DNA of 64,000 nucleotides from Protofrankia sp. CiT1 (GTDB lineage: Bacteria > Actinomycetota > Actinomycetes > Frankiales > Frankiaceae), in the NCBI RefSeq assembly GCF_917627385.1, contig NZ_CAKJTL010000073.1, positions 1 through 64,000 on the forward strand. Direction: 5' to 3'. The stretch's first letter is position 1; each line of letters starts with the position of its first letter. The translations under genes and the position numbers were made by a program. The notes beneath the pieces are model-generated. The model was not told the DNA's origin. It saw nothing but the letters and a program-made list of their open reading frames with translations, and made no database searches. This document shows, one piece after another, positions 54,223-64,000 of the stretch.

Positions 54223-55887
54223 ATGGGTGCCGACGGGCCGGCCGACGGAACAGCTGCCGGAGCTGCGCAAGGTGCTGCCGGAGCTGCGCAAGGTGTGGAG
54301 GTGGACCGGGTGGTCAGCGGGCTCGCTCCCGCTGACGCCGCGGCGGTGCTGACCGATGAGGCGCTCGCCTTCGTCGCCGCCCTTCAGCGCGCTTTTTCTG
54401 GCCGCCGCGCTGAGCTGCTGGAGCGGCGGCGTGAGCGCCAGCGGTCCGTCGCCGCTGGAGCGGGCCTGGACTTCCTGGCCGAGACCACGGACATCCGCGG
54501 CGGCGACTGGGTCGTCGCCCCGCCCGCGCCAGGCCTGGCCGATCGCAGGTGCGAGATAACCGGGCCGACCGACGCGAAGATGGTCATCAACGCGCTCAAC
54601 AGCGGGGCACGGGTCTTCATGGCCGACTTCGAAGATGCCAACGTGCCCACCTGGGCAAATATGATCTCCGGGCAGCGTAATCTGACCGACGCGATTATGC
54701 GGGTACTGATGTTCACGGGCGCGGACGGCCGAACCTACGCCCTGGGCGAGAAGCTTGCGACCCTGCTCGTGCGCCCGCGCGGCTGGCACCTGCCGGAACG
54801 GCATGTTCTGGTCGACGGCGAACCGGTCAGCGGTGCGCTTTTCGATTTCGGGATGTATGTGTTCCGTAACGCCCATGCGCTGGTTTCGAGTGGCGTCGGG
54901 CCATATTTCTATCTACCGAAACTGGAAAGTCACCTTGAGGCGCGGCTGTGGAATGATGTTTTCACCATGGCCGAGGACGCCCTCGGGCTCACCCGCGGGA
55001 CGATTCGGGCGACTGTCCTCATCGAGACGCTGCCGGCGGCCTTTGAAATGGAGGAGATCCTCTACGAGCTGCGGGAGCACTCCGCGGGGCTGAACGCCGG
55101 CCGGTGGGACTACATGTTCTCCACCGTGAAGACGTTCCGCGCCCGCGGTGCTGATTTCGTGCTGCCCGACCGCGGCGCCGTCACGATGACCGTGCCGTTC
55201 CTGCGCGCCTACACTGAGCTGCTGGTGGCCACCTGCCACCGCCGTGGTGCGCATGCCATCGGCGGGATGGCCGCCTTCATCCCGAGCCGTCGTGATCCAG
55301 CCATCAACGCACATGCGCTGGCAAAGGTCCGCGAGGACAAGGAGCGGGAGTCCCATGACGGTTTCGACGGCAGCTGGGTCGCCCACCCGGATCTGGTGCC
55401 GGTCTGCACCGAGGTGTTCGACGCCGTGCTTGGCGGGCGCCCGAATCAGATCGACCGGCGGCGTGACGATGTCGCGGTGACCGCCCGGCAGCTGCTCGCG
55501 ATCCGCGACACCCCGGGCTCGATCACCGAAGCGGGCCTGCGGAACAACATCAACGTGGCCATCCGTTACCTGGAGAGCTGGTTGCGGGGAACCGGCGCGG
55601 TTGGCATCGACAACCTCATGGAGGATGCGGCCACCGCTGAGATCTCGCGTTCGCAGATCTGGCAGTGGATCGCCGTACGGACCCGGCTGGCTGACGGCCG
55701 GCCGGTGACCGCGGATCTCGTCCGAGACATCGAGGCCGAGGAACTGGCCGCGATCCGGTCCTCGGCCGGCGCGCGCGCGTTCGACGCCGGGCGCTACGCC
55801 GATGCCGCGGCTCTGTTCGAGCGGGTGACATTGGTCGACGAGTTCGTCGAGTTCCTGACCGTCCTCGCCTATGAGCAGGTGGAGTGA
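54223..55887 (+). CDS. aceB: Malate synthase A
   Basis: ATG at 54223 (GGAGGG 6 bp upstream; GTG 54220 also possible) gives 554 residues. Motifs of the AceB isoform: [69 protein letters not shown] and the late [14 protein letters not shown]. It condenses glyoxylate with acetyl-CoA. The first 30 residues include a duplicated AAGAAQG heptapeptide. No isocitrate lyase gene lies nearby. The codon bias is native. Confidence 0.95.
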   Translation: MGADGPADGTAAGAAQGAAGAAQGVEVDRVVSGLAPADAAAVLTDEALAFVAALQRAFSGRRAELLERRRERQRSVAAGAGLDFLAETTDIRGGDWVVAPPAPGLADRRCEITGPTDAKMVINALNSGARVFMADFEDANVPTWANMISGQRNLTDAIMRVLMFTGADGRTYALGEKLATLLVRPRGWHLPERHVLVDGEPVSGALFDFGMYVFRNAHALVSSGVGPYFYLPKLESHLEARLWNDVFTMAEDALGLTRGTIRATVLIETLPAAFEMEEILYELREHSAGLNAGRWDYMFSTVKTFRARGADFVLPDRGAVTMTVPFLRAYTELLVATCHRRGAHAIGGMAAFIPSRRDPAINAHALAKVREDKERESHDGFDGSWVAHPDLVPVCTEVFDAVLGGRPNQIDRRRDDVAVTARQLLAIRDTPGSITEAGLRNNINVAIRYLESWLRGTGAVGIDNLMEDAATAEISRSQIWQWIAVRTRLADGRPVTADLVRDIEAEELAAIRSSAGARAFDAGRYADAAALFERVTLVDEFVEFLTVLAYEQVE

Positions 55888-55968
55888 TCTGGTCGCGGTG
55901 ATGTCGCCCGCGCGCACCTGTCACTGGCACTATGGAAACGGTTCTCAAGTCGTACACGAGAGGTGTAT

Positions 55969-56847
55969 ATGCCGCTACAGGAGCATGCCTTCGCCGATGT
56001 GGCGGATGTCCGCGGACGCCTGGAGGCGGCTGGTTACCTTGCGGACCATGCGATCGCCACGACCGTCTTCCTGGCCGACCGGTTGCGCAAGCCGCTGCTC
56101 GTGGAAGGGCCGGCCGGGGTGGGCAAGACGGAGCTCGCCAAGGCGCTGGCTGCCGCGACCGGCGCCGAACTGATCCGTCTCCAGTGCTACGAGGGCTTGG
56201 ACGAGGCTCGGGCGCTGTATGAGTGGAACTACAAGAAGCAGCTTTTGCGCATCCAGGCCGGGCGTAATGACGAGGCGTGGGACGAGGCCCATGACGACAT
56301 CTTCAGCGACGAGTTCCTGTTGCCCCGGCCGTTGCTGACCGCCATCCGGCGCAACGACCCGGCCGTGCTGCTTATCGACGAGACGGACAAGGCCGACGTC
56401 GAGGTCGAGGGGCTCCTGCTGGAAGTGCTCTCGGATTTTCAGGTGACGATTCCCGAGCTCGGCACGATTGTGGCCAGCCGCCGTCCGTTCGTGGTGCTGA
56501 CCAGCAACGCGACGCGGGAGCTCTCCGAGGCGCTCAAACGTCGCTGCCTGTACCTGTACCTGGACTACCCGTCGGCGGCGCGCGAGAAGGAGATCGTCCT
56601 CGCTCGTGTCCCGGAGCTGCCCGAACGGCTTGCCGAAGCCATCGTCCGGACCATCCGGGCGCTGCGGGCGATGGAGCTGAAGAAGGCGCCGTCGATCGCC
56701 GAGACGATCGACTGGGCGCAGACCGTGCTGGCGCTGGGTATCGACACCCTGGACGAAGAGGCGGTGTCGTCCACGCTGGGTGTTGTTCTCAAGCATGCCA
56801 GTGACCAGGCGCGGGCGGCTGGCCAGCTCAAGCTCGGTCGGAACTGA
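55969..56847 (+). CDS. MoxR-type AAA+ ATPase
   Basis: GTG 55963 or ATG 55969 (GAGAGG upstream) gives about 292 residues. Walker A GPAGVGKTE, Walker B LLIDETDKAD, sensor LTSNATRELSEALKRRC. MoxR proteins are chaperones that help insert or activate metal enzymes together with VWA-domain partners, and the next gene encodes one. In CO dehydrogenase systems CoxD/CoxE are the equivalents, but no such dehydrogenase is in this window. Confidence 0.92.
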   Translation: MPLQEHAFADVADVRGRLEAAGYLADHAIATTVFLADRLRKPLLVEGPAGVGKTELAKALAAATGAELIRLQCYEGLDEARALYEWNYKKQLLRIQAGRNDEAWDEAHDDIFSDEFLLPRPLLTAIRRNDPAVLLIDETDKADVEVEGLLLEVLSDFQVTIPELGTIVASRRPFVVLTSNATRELSEALKRRCLYLYLDYPSAAREKEIVLARVPELPERLAEAIVRTIRALRAMELKKAPSIAETIDWAQTVLALGIDTLDEEAVSSTLGVVLKHASDQARAAGQLKLGRN

Positions 56848-56936
56848 CCTGACCTGAACTGACCTGAACTGGCACATGACCTGATGTGATTCCTGATCTG
56901 ACCCCCGATGTGCCCTGAGGCGATGGGACGGCCGAG

Positions 56937-58361
56937 ATGAGCGTGCTGGACCGCACGGTGGCGTTTACCGCCGCGCTGCGCACGGCGGGCGTGCCGGTGA
57001 GCAGCGCTGAGACCGTGGACGCGGCCCGCGCGGCCGGCGCGGTCGGGCTGCTTGACCGCGGCGCGCTGCACGCGGCCTTCGCGGCCACGATGTGCAAGCG
57101 CCCGGCCCATCGGGTCACCTTTGACATGTTGTTCGACCTCTACTTCCCGCCGCGGATCGGTGCTGGTCTGTCCGTCGAGGGTTTCGGCGAGGGCGGTGCG
57201 GACTCAGGCGAGGACAACGACGCTCACCAGCGTGGCGGCCACGCGGAGCTGGATCCGGACATGCTGCGCGAGGCTATGCGCGCTGACCTGCTGCGGGCAC
57301 TGCTCGACGAGGACGATGAGACACTGCGCCGCCTCGCCAGAGATGCCGTGACCGCGCTCGGAGCGGCCCCTGTCGGGGCGGGGCAGCGCTCCTGGTTCAT
57401 GTACCGGGTCATGCGGGCGCTCTCACCGGACTCCCTGGTCGCGGACCTGCTGGCCGCGATGCTCGACGGGGCCGCAACCGGGGGCCTCGCCGAGCGGGTC
57501 GCCCGGCAGACGATCACCGAGCGGATCCGTTCGTTCGAGGAGATGGTCGCCGCCGAGGTTCGGCGCAGGCTTGCCGAGGAACGCGGGGTGGACGCGGTGG
57601 CGACGACCGCGGTCAAGCCCCTGGCGGACCAGGTCGACTTTCTCCGGGCGTCCCAGCGTGATCTCGTCGAGTTGCGCCAGCAGGTCTATCCGCTGGCCCG
57701 CCGGCTCGCGACCAGGCTGACCGCTCGCCGCCAGCTGGGGCGCTCCGGCCGGCTGGACTTCCGCCGCACCGTGCGGGCTTCGCTCGCCACCGGCGGCGTG
57801 CCGTTGCGGACCCACCACCGTCCGCACAAACCGCACAAGCCCGAGCTCGTTGTCCTGTGCGACGTCTCCGGCTCGGTGGCGTCGTTCGCGCACTTCACCC
57901 TGTTGCTGACGCACGCGCTGCGGGAGCAGTTCACCCGGGTCCGGGCGTTCGCGTTCATCGACACCACCGACGAGGTCACCCGGTTTCTGCGGGGCTGCGA
58001 CGTCGGCGACATGATGGCGCGGATCGCGAGCGAGGCCGATCTGATCTGGTTCGACGGGCACAGCGACTACGGGCATGCCTTCGAGGTGTTCGCACGGCGC
58101 TACCCTGACGCCGTCAGCCCGAAAACCTCCCTGCTCGTGCTGGGCGACGCCCGTAACAACTACCGGGCGAACGCCGCCGGAGTGCTGCGGACGCTGTGTG
58201 CTCAGGCCAGGCACTCCTACTGGCTGAATCCTGAGCCGCGCACCTACTGGGGCTCGGGCGACTCGGCCACCCGCGCCTATGCCGACCTGGTTGACGAGAT
58301 GGTCGAGTGCCGCAACGTCGAGCAGCTCCAGGCATTCATCGAACGCATCCTCCCGGCATAG
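56937..58361 (+). CDS. VWA domain (CoxE-like) protein
   Basis: 474 residues. A helical N-terminal part is followed by a von Willebrand A domain with the metal site DVSGS (in LVVLCDVSGSVASFAHFTLL), a second Asp region FIDTTDEVTRF and a third in WFDGHSDYGH. It is the usual partner of MoxR, 89 bp downstream. The target enzyme is unknown. Between the two genes are short ACCTGAACTG repeats (about 56847-56885). Confidence 0.9.
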   Translation: MSVLDRTVAFTAALRTAGVPVSSAETVDAARAAGAVGLLDRGALHAAFAATMCKRPAHRVTFDMLFDLYFPPRIGAGLSVEGFGEGGADSGEDNDAHQRGGHAELDPDMLREAMRADLLRALLDEDDETLRRLARDAVTALGAAPVGAGQRSWFMYRVMRALSPDSLVADLLAAMLDGAATGGLAERVARQTITERIRSFEEMVAAEVRRRLAEERGVDAVATTAVKPLADQVDFLRASQRDLVELRQQVYPLARRLATRLTARRQLGRSGRLDFRRTVRASLATGGVPLRTHHRPHKPHKPELVVLCDVSGSVASFAHFTLLLTHALREQFTRVRAFAFIDTTDEVTRFLRGCDVGDMMARIASEADLIWFDGHSDYGHAFEVFARRYPDAVSPKTSLLVLGDARNNYRANAAGVLRTLCAQARHSYWLNPEPRTYWGSGDSATRAYADLVDEMVECRNVEQLQAFIERILPA

Positions 58362-58501
58362 GCTCCGCGGCCGGGGTCTGGTGCCCGGGTCTGGTGCCCG
58401 GGGCCTGGATCTCGCCGGGCTGAAATCGGGGTGAACCGAACGGGCGAGGCGTGCGTCCAACCTTCCGACAACTGATCGTTGATGGGAGGACGGCCGCGGT
58501 G

Positions 58502-59701
58502 ATGGCTATGACAGGCTCGGAGACAGGGGCGGACACTCAGGAGCCCGACAGCCCGGAACGGACACGGCCGGCCGGGCTGGGCAGGGCTCCGATAAGTGAT
58601 CGTTTCGTCGGGGGCGCCCCCGGCAGGCGCCGGATCTTTCGCTATGCCTTCGCCATCGGGCTTGTTGTGATTGCCGCTGCTGCCTTCCTGCTCGGTGGCG
58701 TGCACTCGGACGGGGGATCCGCACCGGCGGTGCTGCCCGTCGCGCCCGGCATCGCTCCAGGCGCCGCCGCTTCGAGCAGCGGCGCTGGTGCGAACGGCGG
58801 CGCTGATATGAACGGCGGCGCCGGCGTGAACGGCAGCGCTGGCGTGGACACCGAGGCTGGTTCTGACGTGGTCGGCGCACCAGCGCCGGGGCGGGCCAGC
58901 CTGCCCGGATCCCAACCGGATGGAACGGGTGACCAGGCCCGGCCGGCCGGGGCGGAGGTGCGGATCGTGCGTACCGGTTCTGTTGCACTGTGGGTGCGCC
59001 CCGGCGGGGTGGACGCGGCGGTCACCGCCATCGAGACCGCGGCGAAGGGGCTTGGGGGCTATCTGTCCGCGCTGGACAGCAGCGGTTCGGCGTCGGCCAC
59101 CGATAGCGGTGGCGAGCGTGCCAACGTCACCCTGAGGGTCCCGAGCGGTTCGTTCGAGCCGCTGCGCGACCAGGTCGGGAAGATCGGCGAGGTTCGCGCT
59201 TCGACCGTTTCCACCCGGGACGTGACCGGCCAGTACGTAGATCTCCAGTCCCGGCTGAAGGCGTTGCGGAGCTCCCAGGACAGCTATCTGGCGCTCCTGG
59301 CCAAGGCCGGGACGATCGGGGAGGTCCTCGCCGTCCGCCAGCAGATCGACAACGTGCAGTTGCGGATTGAACAGCTTGAGGGCCAGCGCCAGGTGCTGGC
59401 TGGCTCCAGTGATCTTGCCACCCTCACCGTCGGGATCAGTGAGCGGGGCGCGGCGGCCGGCGGCGCTCCGGACGGCACCGGCCGGGGTCTTGGCCGGGCC
59501 GTCCGGCTGTCCTGGGATCGCTTCGCCGGTGGTCTGACGGAGATCGTCGCGTTGATCGGGCCGATCATCCTGATCCTGCTGTCCGCCGCGACGGTGTACA
59601 TGGGCTACCGGCTGGCCCGGCGGGCCCGCCGCCGAACCAGCCGACCGGCCTCGCCAGCCCCGCCAGCCCCTTCCGCCCCTTCCGCCGATTCGGCCAGTTA
59701 G
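58502..59701 (+). CDS. DUF4349 membrane protein
   Basis: ATG at 58502 (GGGAGG upstream; GTG 58499 also possible) gives 399 residues. One membrane segment near the N-terminus, an A/G-rich linker with NGGA repeats, a DUF4349 domain ([14 protein letters not shown] ... [20 protein letters not shown]) with a coiled coil (about 255-300), a second membrane segment and a basic P/A-rich tail. The family is widespread and of unknown function, possibly an envelope sensor. It overlaps the 3' end of pgm by 4 bp (tail to tail). Confidence 0.85.
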   Translation: MAMTGSETGADTQEPDSPERTRPAGLGRAPISDRFVGGAPGRRRIFRYAFAIGLVVIAAAAFLLGGVHSDGGSAPAVLPVAPGIAPGAAASSSGAGANGGADMNGGAGVNGSAGVDTEAGSDVVGAPAPGRASLPGSQPDGTGDQARPAGAEVRIVRTGSVALWVRPGGVDAAVTAIETAAKGLGGYLSALDSSGSASATDSGGERANVTLRVPSGSFEPLRDQVGKIGEVRASTVSTRDVTGQYVDLQSRLKALRSSQDSYLALLAKAGTIGEVLAVRQQIDNVQLRIEQLEGQRQVLAGSSDLATLTVGISERGAAAGGAPDGTGRGLGRAVRLSWDRFAGGLTEIVALIGPIILILLSAATVYMGYRLARRARRRTSRPASPAPPAPSAPSADSAS

Positions 59702-61347
59702 CGGGCGAGGGCGGCGTCCACGACGGACTGCGCCTCGGCGAGGACGGTGTCCAGGTGCTCGGGTCCGCGGAAACTCTCCGCGTAGATCTTGTACACGTCC
59801 TCGGTGCCGGACGGGCGCGCCGCGAACCAGGCGTTCTCGGTGATGACCTTGATCCCGCCGATCGCTGCTCCGTTCCCGGGAGCATGGGACAGCGCGGTGA
59901 TCACCGGCTCGCCCGCGAGCATGGAGGCGTCCAGGTCAGCCGGGGTCAGGGAGGTCAGGACCTCCTTCTGCGCGGGGGAGGCCGGCGCATCCACCCGGCG
60001 GTACGCGGGCGCGCCGTACCTGTCGGTGAGTGCCGCGTAGTGCTGACCGGGGTCCTTCCCGGTCACAGCCGTGATCTCAGCGGCGAGCAGGCAGGCGATC
60101 AGACCGTCCTTGTCGGTGGTCCAGACCCGGCCGTCGCGGCGCAGGAACGACGCGCCCGCGCTCTCCTCCCCGCCGAATCCGAGGGAGGCGTCGATCAGCC
60201 CGTCCACGAACCACTTGAAACCGACCGGAACCTCGACGATCTCACGTCCGAGCCCGGCGGCGACCCGGTCAATCATGCTCGAACTGACCAGGGTCTTGCC
60301 GATCGAGGCAGCGCCGGGCCAGCCGTCGCGATGCGCGAACAGATAGGAGATCGCGGCTGACAGGTAGTGGTTGGGGTTGAGCAGGCCCTCGCCCGGCGTC
60401 ACGATGCCGTGCCGGTCGGCGTCGGCGTCGTTGGCCAGCGCCACGTCGAAGGAATCCTTCAGACGCAGCAGCGACGCCATCGCGTATGGCGAGGAGGGGT
60501 CCATCCGGATCTTGCCGTCCCAGTCGACGGTCATGAATCCGAACCGTGGATCGACCGTGGTGTTGACCACGTCGAGGTCGAGCTTGAAACGCTCGGCGAT
60601 GGCCTGCCAGTAGGCCACGCTCGCGCCCCCGAGCGGGTCGACGCCGATCCTGACGCCCGCGCCGCGGATCGCGTCGAGGTCGATCACGGCTGCCAGGTCG
60701 TCGACGTAGGCCGTGACGTAGTCGTGCACGGCCGCACTCGTGCGGGCACGCGCGGGCGGGACCCGTGAGACCCCCCGCAGCCCGTCCGCGAGCAGTGCGT
60801 TCGCGCGGTTCTGGATCCAGGTGGTCAGGCCGGTGTCCGCCGGCCCCCCGGTCGGTGGGTTGTACTTGAATCCGCCATCCGCGGGTGGGTTGTGTGACGG
60901 CGTGATCACGATACCGTCGGCGAGACCATGAGCCTGCCCGGCCGCGCGGCGGGCATTGTGCGTGAGGATCGCGTGCGAGATCACGGGGGTGGGAGTGGCC
61001 TCGCCAGCCGGGGCGATCCGGGTATGCGTCTCGTGCGCGGCCAGTACTTCCAGCGCGCTGGTGAGCGCGGGCGCGGACAGGGCGTGGGTGTCCACACCGA
61101 TGAACAGCGGTCCGTCCACGTGGTGGGCGGCCCTGTGTTCGCATATCGCCTGCGTGATCGCGACGATGTGATCGGCGTTGAAGGAGCGGCGCAGTGACGA
61201 CCCGCGGTGCCCGGATGTCCCGAACGAGACCCGTTGGGATGCCTCGCCGGGGTCGGGCCGCTCGTCGTGGTATGCGGCCAGCAGCGCGTCCACGTCGATG
61301 AGAATGTCAGGCTGCGCGGGCTGGCCCGCGAGCGGACTCACCGGCAT
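59698..61347 (-). CDS. pgm: Phosphoglucomutase (alpha-D-glucose phosphate-specific)
   Basis: 549 residues, family length. [14 protein letters not shown] near the start, the phospho-serine loop [19 protein letters not shown], the magnesium loop [12 protein letters not shown] and [12 protein letters not shown] for sugar specificity. It interconverts glucose 1- and 6-phosphate, feeding the NDP-sugars needed by the glycan genes upstream. GAGGAGG precedes ATG 61347. Confidence 0.95.
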   Translation of the reverse strand: MPVSPLAGQPAQPDILIDVDALLAAYHDERPDPGEASQRVSFGTSGHRGSSLRRSFNADHIVAITQAICEHRAAHHVDGPLFIGVDTHALSAPALTSALEVLAAHETHTRIAPAGEATPTPVISHAILTHNARRAAGQAHGLADGIVITPSHNPPADGGFKYNPPTGGPADTGLTTWIQNRANALLADGLRGVSRVPPARARTSAAVHDYVTAYVDDLAAVIDLDAIRGAGVRIGVDPLGGASVAYWQAIAERFKLDLDVVNTTVDPRFGFMTVDWDGKIRMDPSSPYAMASLLRLKDSFDVALANDADADRHGIVTPGEGLLNPNHYLSAAISYLFAHRDGWPGAASIGKTLVSSSMIDRVAAGLGREIVEVPVGFKWFVDGLIDASLGFGGEESAGASFLRRDGRVWTTDKDGLIACLLAAEITAVTGKDPGQHYAALTDRYGAPAYRRVDAPASPAQKEVLTSLTPADLDASMLAGEPVITALSHAPGNGAAIGGIKVITENAWFAARPSGTEDVYKIYAESFRGPEHLDTVLAEAQSVVDAALAR

Positions 61348-61580
61348 CAGGTAGCCTCCTCGAGTCGGGATTAACAGAATAAGAACAGCGTAAGAACAGA
61401 ATAGAAACGGATAGGGGAAACGGGAACTGGACGAGAATGAGGAGCAACCGGCAACAGGGATGTGAGCATGAGCTGATCTGGGCGGGGCGCGGGCGTCGAT
61501 GCCGGATCATGGCGACGGCGAGCCCCGGCGAGTACGTGGTCAGCCTACGGCGATGGCCGGTGGCCCTGGCCCGGCGGGAC
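61348..61580. other. pgm promoter region, AT-rich
   Basis: A divergent spacer. 61370-61420 is the most AT-rich stretch of the window; TAAGAACAG occurs twice, 11 bp apart (61380, 61391), and likely contains the pgm promoter on the minus strand. No gene. Confidence 0.45.
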
Positions 61581-61664
61581 GCGGCGTTCCTCGCGGCGTT
61601 CCTTGCGGCGTTCCTTGCGGCGTTCCTTGCGGCGTTCCTTGCGGCGTTCCTTGCGGCGTTCCTC
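61581..61664. repeat. 12-bp tandem repeat, 7 copies, upstream of nadD
   Basis: Seven copies of GCGGCGTTCCT(T/C), each exactly 12 bp, from 61581 to 61664. In the frame that continues into nadD each unit reads A-A-F-L, a hydrophobic helix. Translation is not shown, because nadD has a good start at 61791. Confidence 0.75.
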
Positions 61665-61790
61665 GTGGCCGGTGGCTACAGGCTGGATTTCCGCCGCTAT
61701 GCCCGGTGCGCTCGGTCCGGGCCGTTGGGCGCGGATGTGATACTTCCCGGAGAAGTCGAAATCACGGTGTGCTCCCGTTACGGTCCGTCC

Positions 61791-62399
61791 GTGAGGCTCG
61801 GGGTGATGGGCGGGACCTTTGATCCGGTACATAACGGTCATCTGGTCGCCGCCAGTGAGGTCGCGGCACTGTTCGATCTGGACGAGGTGGTCTTTGTGCC
61901 GAGCGGGCGTCCGTGGCAGAAGGCGGACAGAGAGGTGTCGCCAGCCGAGGACAGGTATCTGATGACCTTCCTTGCGACGGCGGGCAATCCACAGTTCACC
62001 GTCAGCCGGATTGACATCGACCGGAGCGGCCCAACCTACACCATTGACACCCTGCGGGACCTGCGCCTCGTGCGGCCGCGGGCCAAACTGTTCTTCATCA
62101 CCGGGGCGGACGCGCTGGCACAGATCCTCAGCTGGCGCAACGTCCGGGAGCTGTTCGGGCTGGCTCATTTCGTCGGGGTCACCCGGCCCGGCTACCAACT
62201 GGAGCTCGACGCGAGCCTACCGGGTGACGCGGTCAGCCTCCTGGAGGTTCCGGCGTTGACGATCTCCTCTTCCGACATCCGTGCCCGGGTGAGCCGCGGG
62301 GCGCCCATCTGGTACCTCACCCCGGACGGGGTGGTGCGCTTTATTGCCAAAAGCGGGCTGTACCGACCGCGCGACCCAGCGGCGACGCCCGTCCCATGA
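61791..62399 (+). CDS. nadD: Nicotinate-nucleotide adenylyltransferase
   Basis: GTG at 61791 gives 202 residues, normal for NadD, reading [18 protein letters not shown] (nucleotidyl-transferase HxGH loop) and [10 protein letters not shown] (second substrate motif). It makes deamido-NAD in NAD synthesis. No clear ribosome-binding site is seen. The frame is open back to 61437 and includes the 12 bp repeats, so a longer form cannot be excluded. proA, usually its neighbour, is about 15 kb upstream. Confidence 0.93.
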   Translation: MRLGVMGGTFDPVHNGHLVAASEVAALFDLDEVVFVPSGRPWQKADREVSPAEDRYLMTFLATAGNPQFTVSRIDIDRSGPTYTIDTLRDLRLVRPRAKLFFITGADALAQILSWRNVRELFGLAHFVGVTRPGYQLELDASLPGDAVSLLEVPALTISSSDIRARVSRGAPIWYLTPDGVVRFIAKSGLYRPRDPAATPVP

Positions 62400-62622
62400 T
62401 CTTGTCGCCTGCCCGCATGGCGTGGCCAGGGTACCGGTACGGGTCACAATCAGGCACGTGAAAGCGTTGGGTATGTCAGGCTGGATGGGCGGTACGCAAA
62501 CCGCTCCGGCGCATACGATCGTTAACCGTAGTCGACGGGCATGCCCCGCCGCCAGCGGCTGCGCGATCATGTTTTTGACGCGCAGCCGGAAGCCCGGTGA
62601 CCCAGTCAGGAGAGATGTATTC

Positions 62623-63030
62623 GTGACCGCATCCCCGCGAGCCGTCGAACTCGCCCTCGAAGCCGCGCAGGCCGCGGCGGACAAGCTCGCCAGCGACATC
62701 GTCGTGCTGGACGTCAGCGAGCGTCTTGCTATCACGGACTGCTTCGTGGTCGTGTCCGCCGACACTGAACGGCAGGTCAAGGCCGTGGTTGATGGCGTCG
62801 AGGAGCAACTGCGCAGGCTCGGGGCCAAGCCGTTGCGCCGCGAGGGTGAACGCGAGGGACGCTGGGTGCTGCTCGACTTCTCCGATGTTGTGGTGCACGT
62901 ACAGCACGGTGAGGAGCGGACCTACTACGGACTCGAACGGCTCTGGAAGGACTGCCCGCGGATCGCCTTCGTCGACCGTGATCTTTCCCGGCATGTCGAA
63001 GCCGCTGGACCCGGTGTTGGTCGCTGGTGA
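62623..63030 (+). CDS. rsfS: Ribosome silencing factor
   Basis: GTG at 62623 with AGGAGAG upstream gives 135 residues: VTASPRAVELALEAAQAAAD, SDIVVLDVSERLAITDCFVV, RRLGAKPLRREGEREGRWVL and VHVQHGEERTYYGLERLW, the RsfS fold. It binds L14 and stops subunit joining in starvation. It is coupled to the next gene by a 4 bp overlap. Confidence 0.95.
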   Translation: MTASPRAVELALEAAQAAADKLASDIVVLDVSERLAITDCFVVVSADTERQVKAVVDGVEEQLRRLGAKPLRREGEREGRWVLLDFSDVVVHVQHGEERTYYGLERLWKDCPRIAFVDRDLSRHVEAAGPGVGRW

Positions 63031-63725
63031 GGATCCTGCTGTGGCGGCACGGCCGCACCGCCTGGAACGATGTCGGCAGGTTCCAGGGGCACGCGGATCC
63101 TCCGTTGGACGAGACCGGCCGGGCGCAGGCGCGGCTGGTCGCACCCGCGGTCCGCGCGCTTGCCCCTGACGTTGTCATCTCCTCGGACCTGCTGCGCTGC
63201 CGGGCGACCGCGGCTGAGCTCGGCATTCCGGTTCGGATGGACGCCAGGCTGCGGGAGATCTCGCTGGGGGAGTGGTCGGGGCTGACGGCCGCGCAGGCGG
63301 CCCTCCGTTTCCCCGCGGAGGACGCGGCGTGGCGTCGTGGCGAGGACGTGCGCCGTGGCGGTGGTGAGACCTACGTGGAGGTCGGCGCCAGAGCGGTTGG
63401 CGTCATTGACGACCTTGTCGCTGAAGGGCTCCCCGGTGAGGATGGGCTTGCCGTCCTGGTGCTGCACGGCGGCACCGCCAGGGCCCTGATCGGACGGCTG
63501 CTGGAGATACCGTCATCGGTCTGGTGGCGGTTCGGGCCGCTGAGAAACTGCTGCTGGACGCTGCTGCGTGGTGACGGCGGACGGTTCCGGCTGGTCGAGC
63601 ACAACGGCGGCCCGTTGGCGCTCACCGGGGTTCCCGCTCCCGGCACGTCCGAAGCGGGCCTGCCCCCGCAGATGCCCGCGGCCGCTCCGGACATCGAACC
63701 GGTACACTCACCGAGTGCCCCCTGA
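63027..63725 (+). CDS. Histidine phosphatase family protein
   Basis: 232 residues. RILLWRHGRTAWNDVGRFQG holds the RHG catalytic motif. VISSDLLRCRATA, LREISLGEWSG (Glu) and LVLHGGTARALIG (second His) follow. It is part of the phosphoglycerate-mutase-like superfamily; in Actinobacteria this gene after rsfS is often annotated as a phosphatase of glucosyl-3-phosphoglycerate or of other small phosphate esters. Substrate not certain. The tail of about 30 residues is P/A-rich. Confidence 0.9.
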   Translation: MRILLWRHGRTAWNDVGRFQGHADPPLDETGRAQARLVAPAVRALAPDVVISSDLLRCRATAAELGIPVRMDARLREISLGEWSGLTAAQAALRFPAEDAAWRRGEDVRRGGGETYVEVGARAVGVIDDLVAEGLPGEDGLAVLVLHGGTARALIGRLLEIPSSVWWRFGPLRNCCWTLLRGDGGRFRLVEHNGGPLALTGVPAPGTSEAGLPPQMPAAAPDIEPVHSPSAP

Positions 63726-63795
63726 CGGGGTGCTCGGCGGAACCTGTAGGGTGTGAACGGTACGAACGAACGGCAAGGGTGACGAAAGCACGTCT

Positions 63796-63872
<77 letters not shown>

Positions 63873-63941
63873 TCACGGCCTTACTCGAACACTCGTCCTC
63901 CAGGACAGTGCTCAGCGAGGCGGTGGTAGTGAACCCCAGCG

Positions 63942-63973
63942 AAGCGGCGTCACCCGACAGGGAGGCGCCGCTT
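63942..63973. terminator. Hairpin after tRNA-Ala
   Basis: AAGCGGCG (63942-63949) and CGCCGCTT (63966-63973) form an 8 bp perfect stem with a 16 bp loop, about 70 bp after the tRNA. A possible terminator; there is no T tract beyond the stem. Confidence 0.4.
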
Positions 63974-64000
63974 TCGCGTGCAGGGGCCACGCGCGTAGCG

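Noticed and set aside
53869-54876. Upstream extension of the nucleotidyltransferase frame
   Set aside because: It runs antisense into malate synthase; the family N-terminus MKVVLFCGG begins at 53868.
61437-61790. Calling NadD as a 320-residue protein
   Set aside because: The family length and GTG 61791 fit a 202-residue enzyme; the extension is kept only as a hypothesis.

Overview
The window is about 64 kb of very GC-rich DNA (roughly 70 % by eye). GTG starts are frequent and many spacers carry short tandem repeats. The gene order tig-clpP1-clpP2-clpX-folC-ndk-mreBCD-mrdA-rodA, then radical SAM-DUF2344-rne-rplU-rpmA-obgE-proB, is that of Actinobacteria. The hyphal-tip polysaccharide genes cslA-glxA-cslZ and the dispersed repeats suggest a filamentous actinomycete. 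Frankia or a relative is my best guess, but the genus cannot be proven from the sequence alone.

Layout. Positions 1-15.2 kb hold accessory genes: a Tat-exported protein cut by the window edge, an ABC-2 exporter, a CHASE3/HAMP/PP2C phosphatase, DUF4230, a broken XRE regulator, exonuclease III, a small lipoprotein, a NADAR protein, a tandem universal stress protein, a DUF3516 helicase, an ABC-F protein and a VOC protein. Divergent tRNA-Gly(TCC) and tRNA-Pro(TGG) follow. From 15.6 to 39.9 kb lies the conserved core: trigger factor and Clp protease, folate polyglutamylation, Ndk, the Mre/PBP2/RodA cell-wall module, RNase E/G, ribosomal proteins L21 and L27, Obg and ProB. From 40 to 64 kb the expected proB-proA-nadD-rsfS order is split by two blocks. 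The first is sbcCD. The second runs from a small membrane gene through cslA-glxA-cslZ, a VOC protein, a nucleotidyltransferase, malate synthase, a MoxR/VWA pair and DUF4349 to phosphoglucomutase. The window closes with nadD-rsfS-histidine phosphatase and tRNA-Ala(GGC).

How genes work together. Trigger factor, ClpP1P2 and ClpX form a folding and degradation unit. MreBCD, PBP2 and RodA are the lateral-wall elongation machinery. CslA, GlxA and CslZ (overlapping genes) would make, oxidise and trim a beta-glucan at the cell surface. SbcC and SbcD form a nuclease complex. MoxR and the VWA protein form a chaperone-type pair.

Non-coding structure is the most unusual part. A roughly 200 bp terminal-inverted-repeat element occurs twice (1632-1830 and 17191-17397), with remnants at 6961 and 44727; one remnant ends a truncated regulator gene. 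A tandem array of 55-60 bp hairpin units with a duplicated 172 bp super-unit fills the clpP2-clpX spacer, and a decayed three-unit version fills the folC-ndk spacer. A 12 bp repeat upstream of nadD would, if translated, encode a hydrophobic FLAA helix in frame with NadD. No CRISPR array, prophage, complete insertion sequence or recognisable riboswitch was seen.
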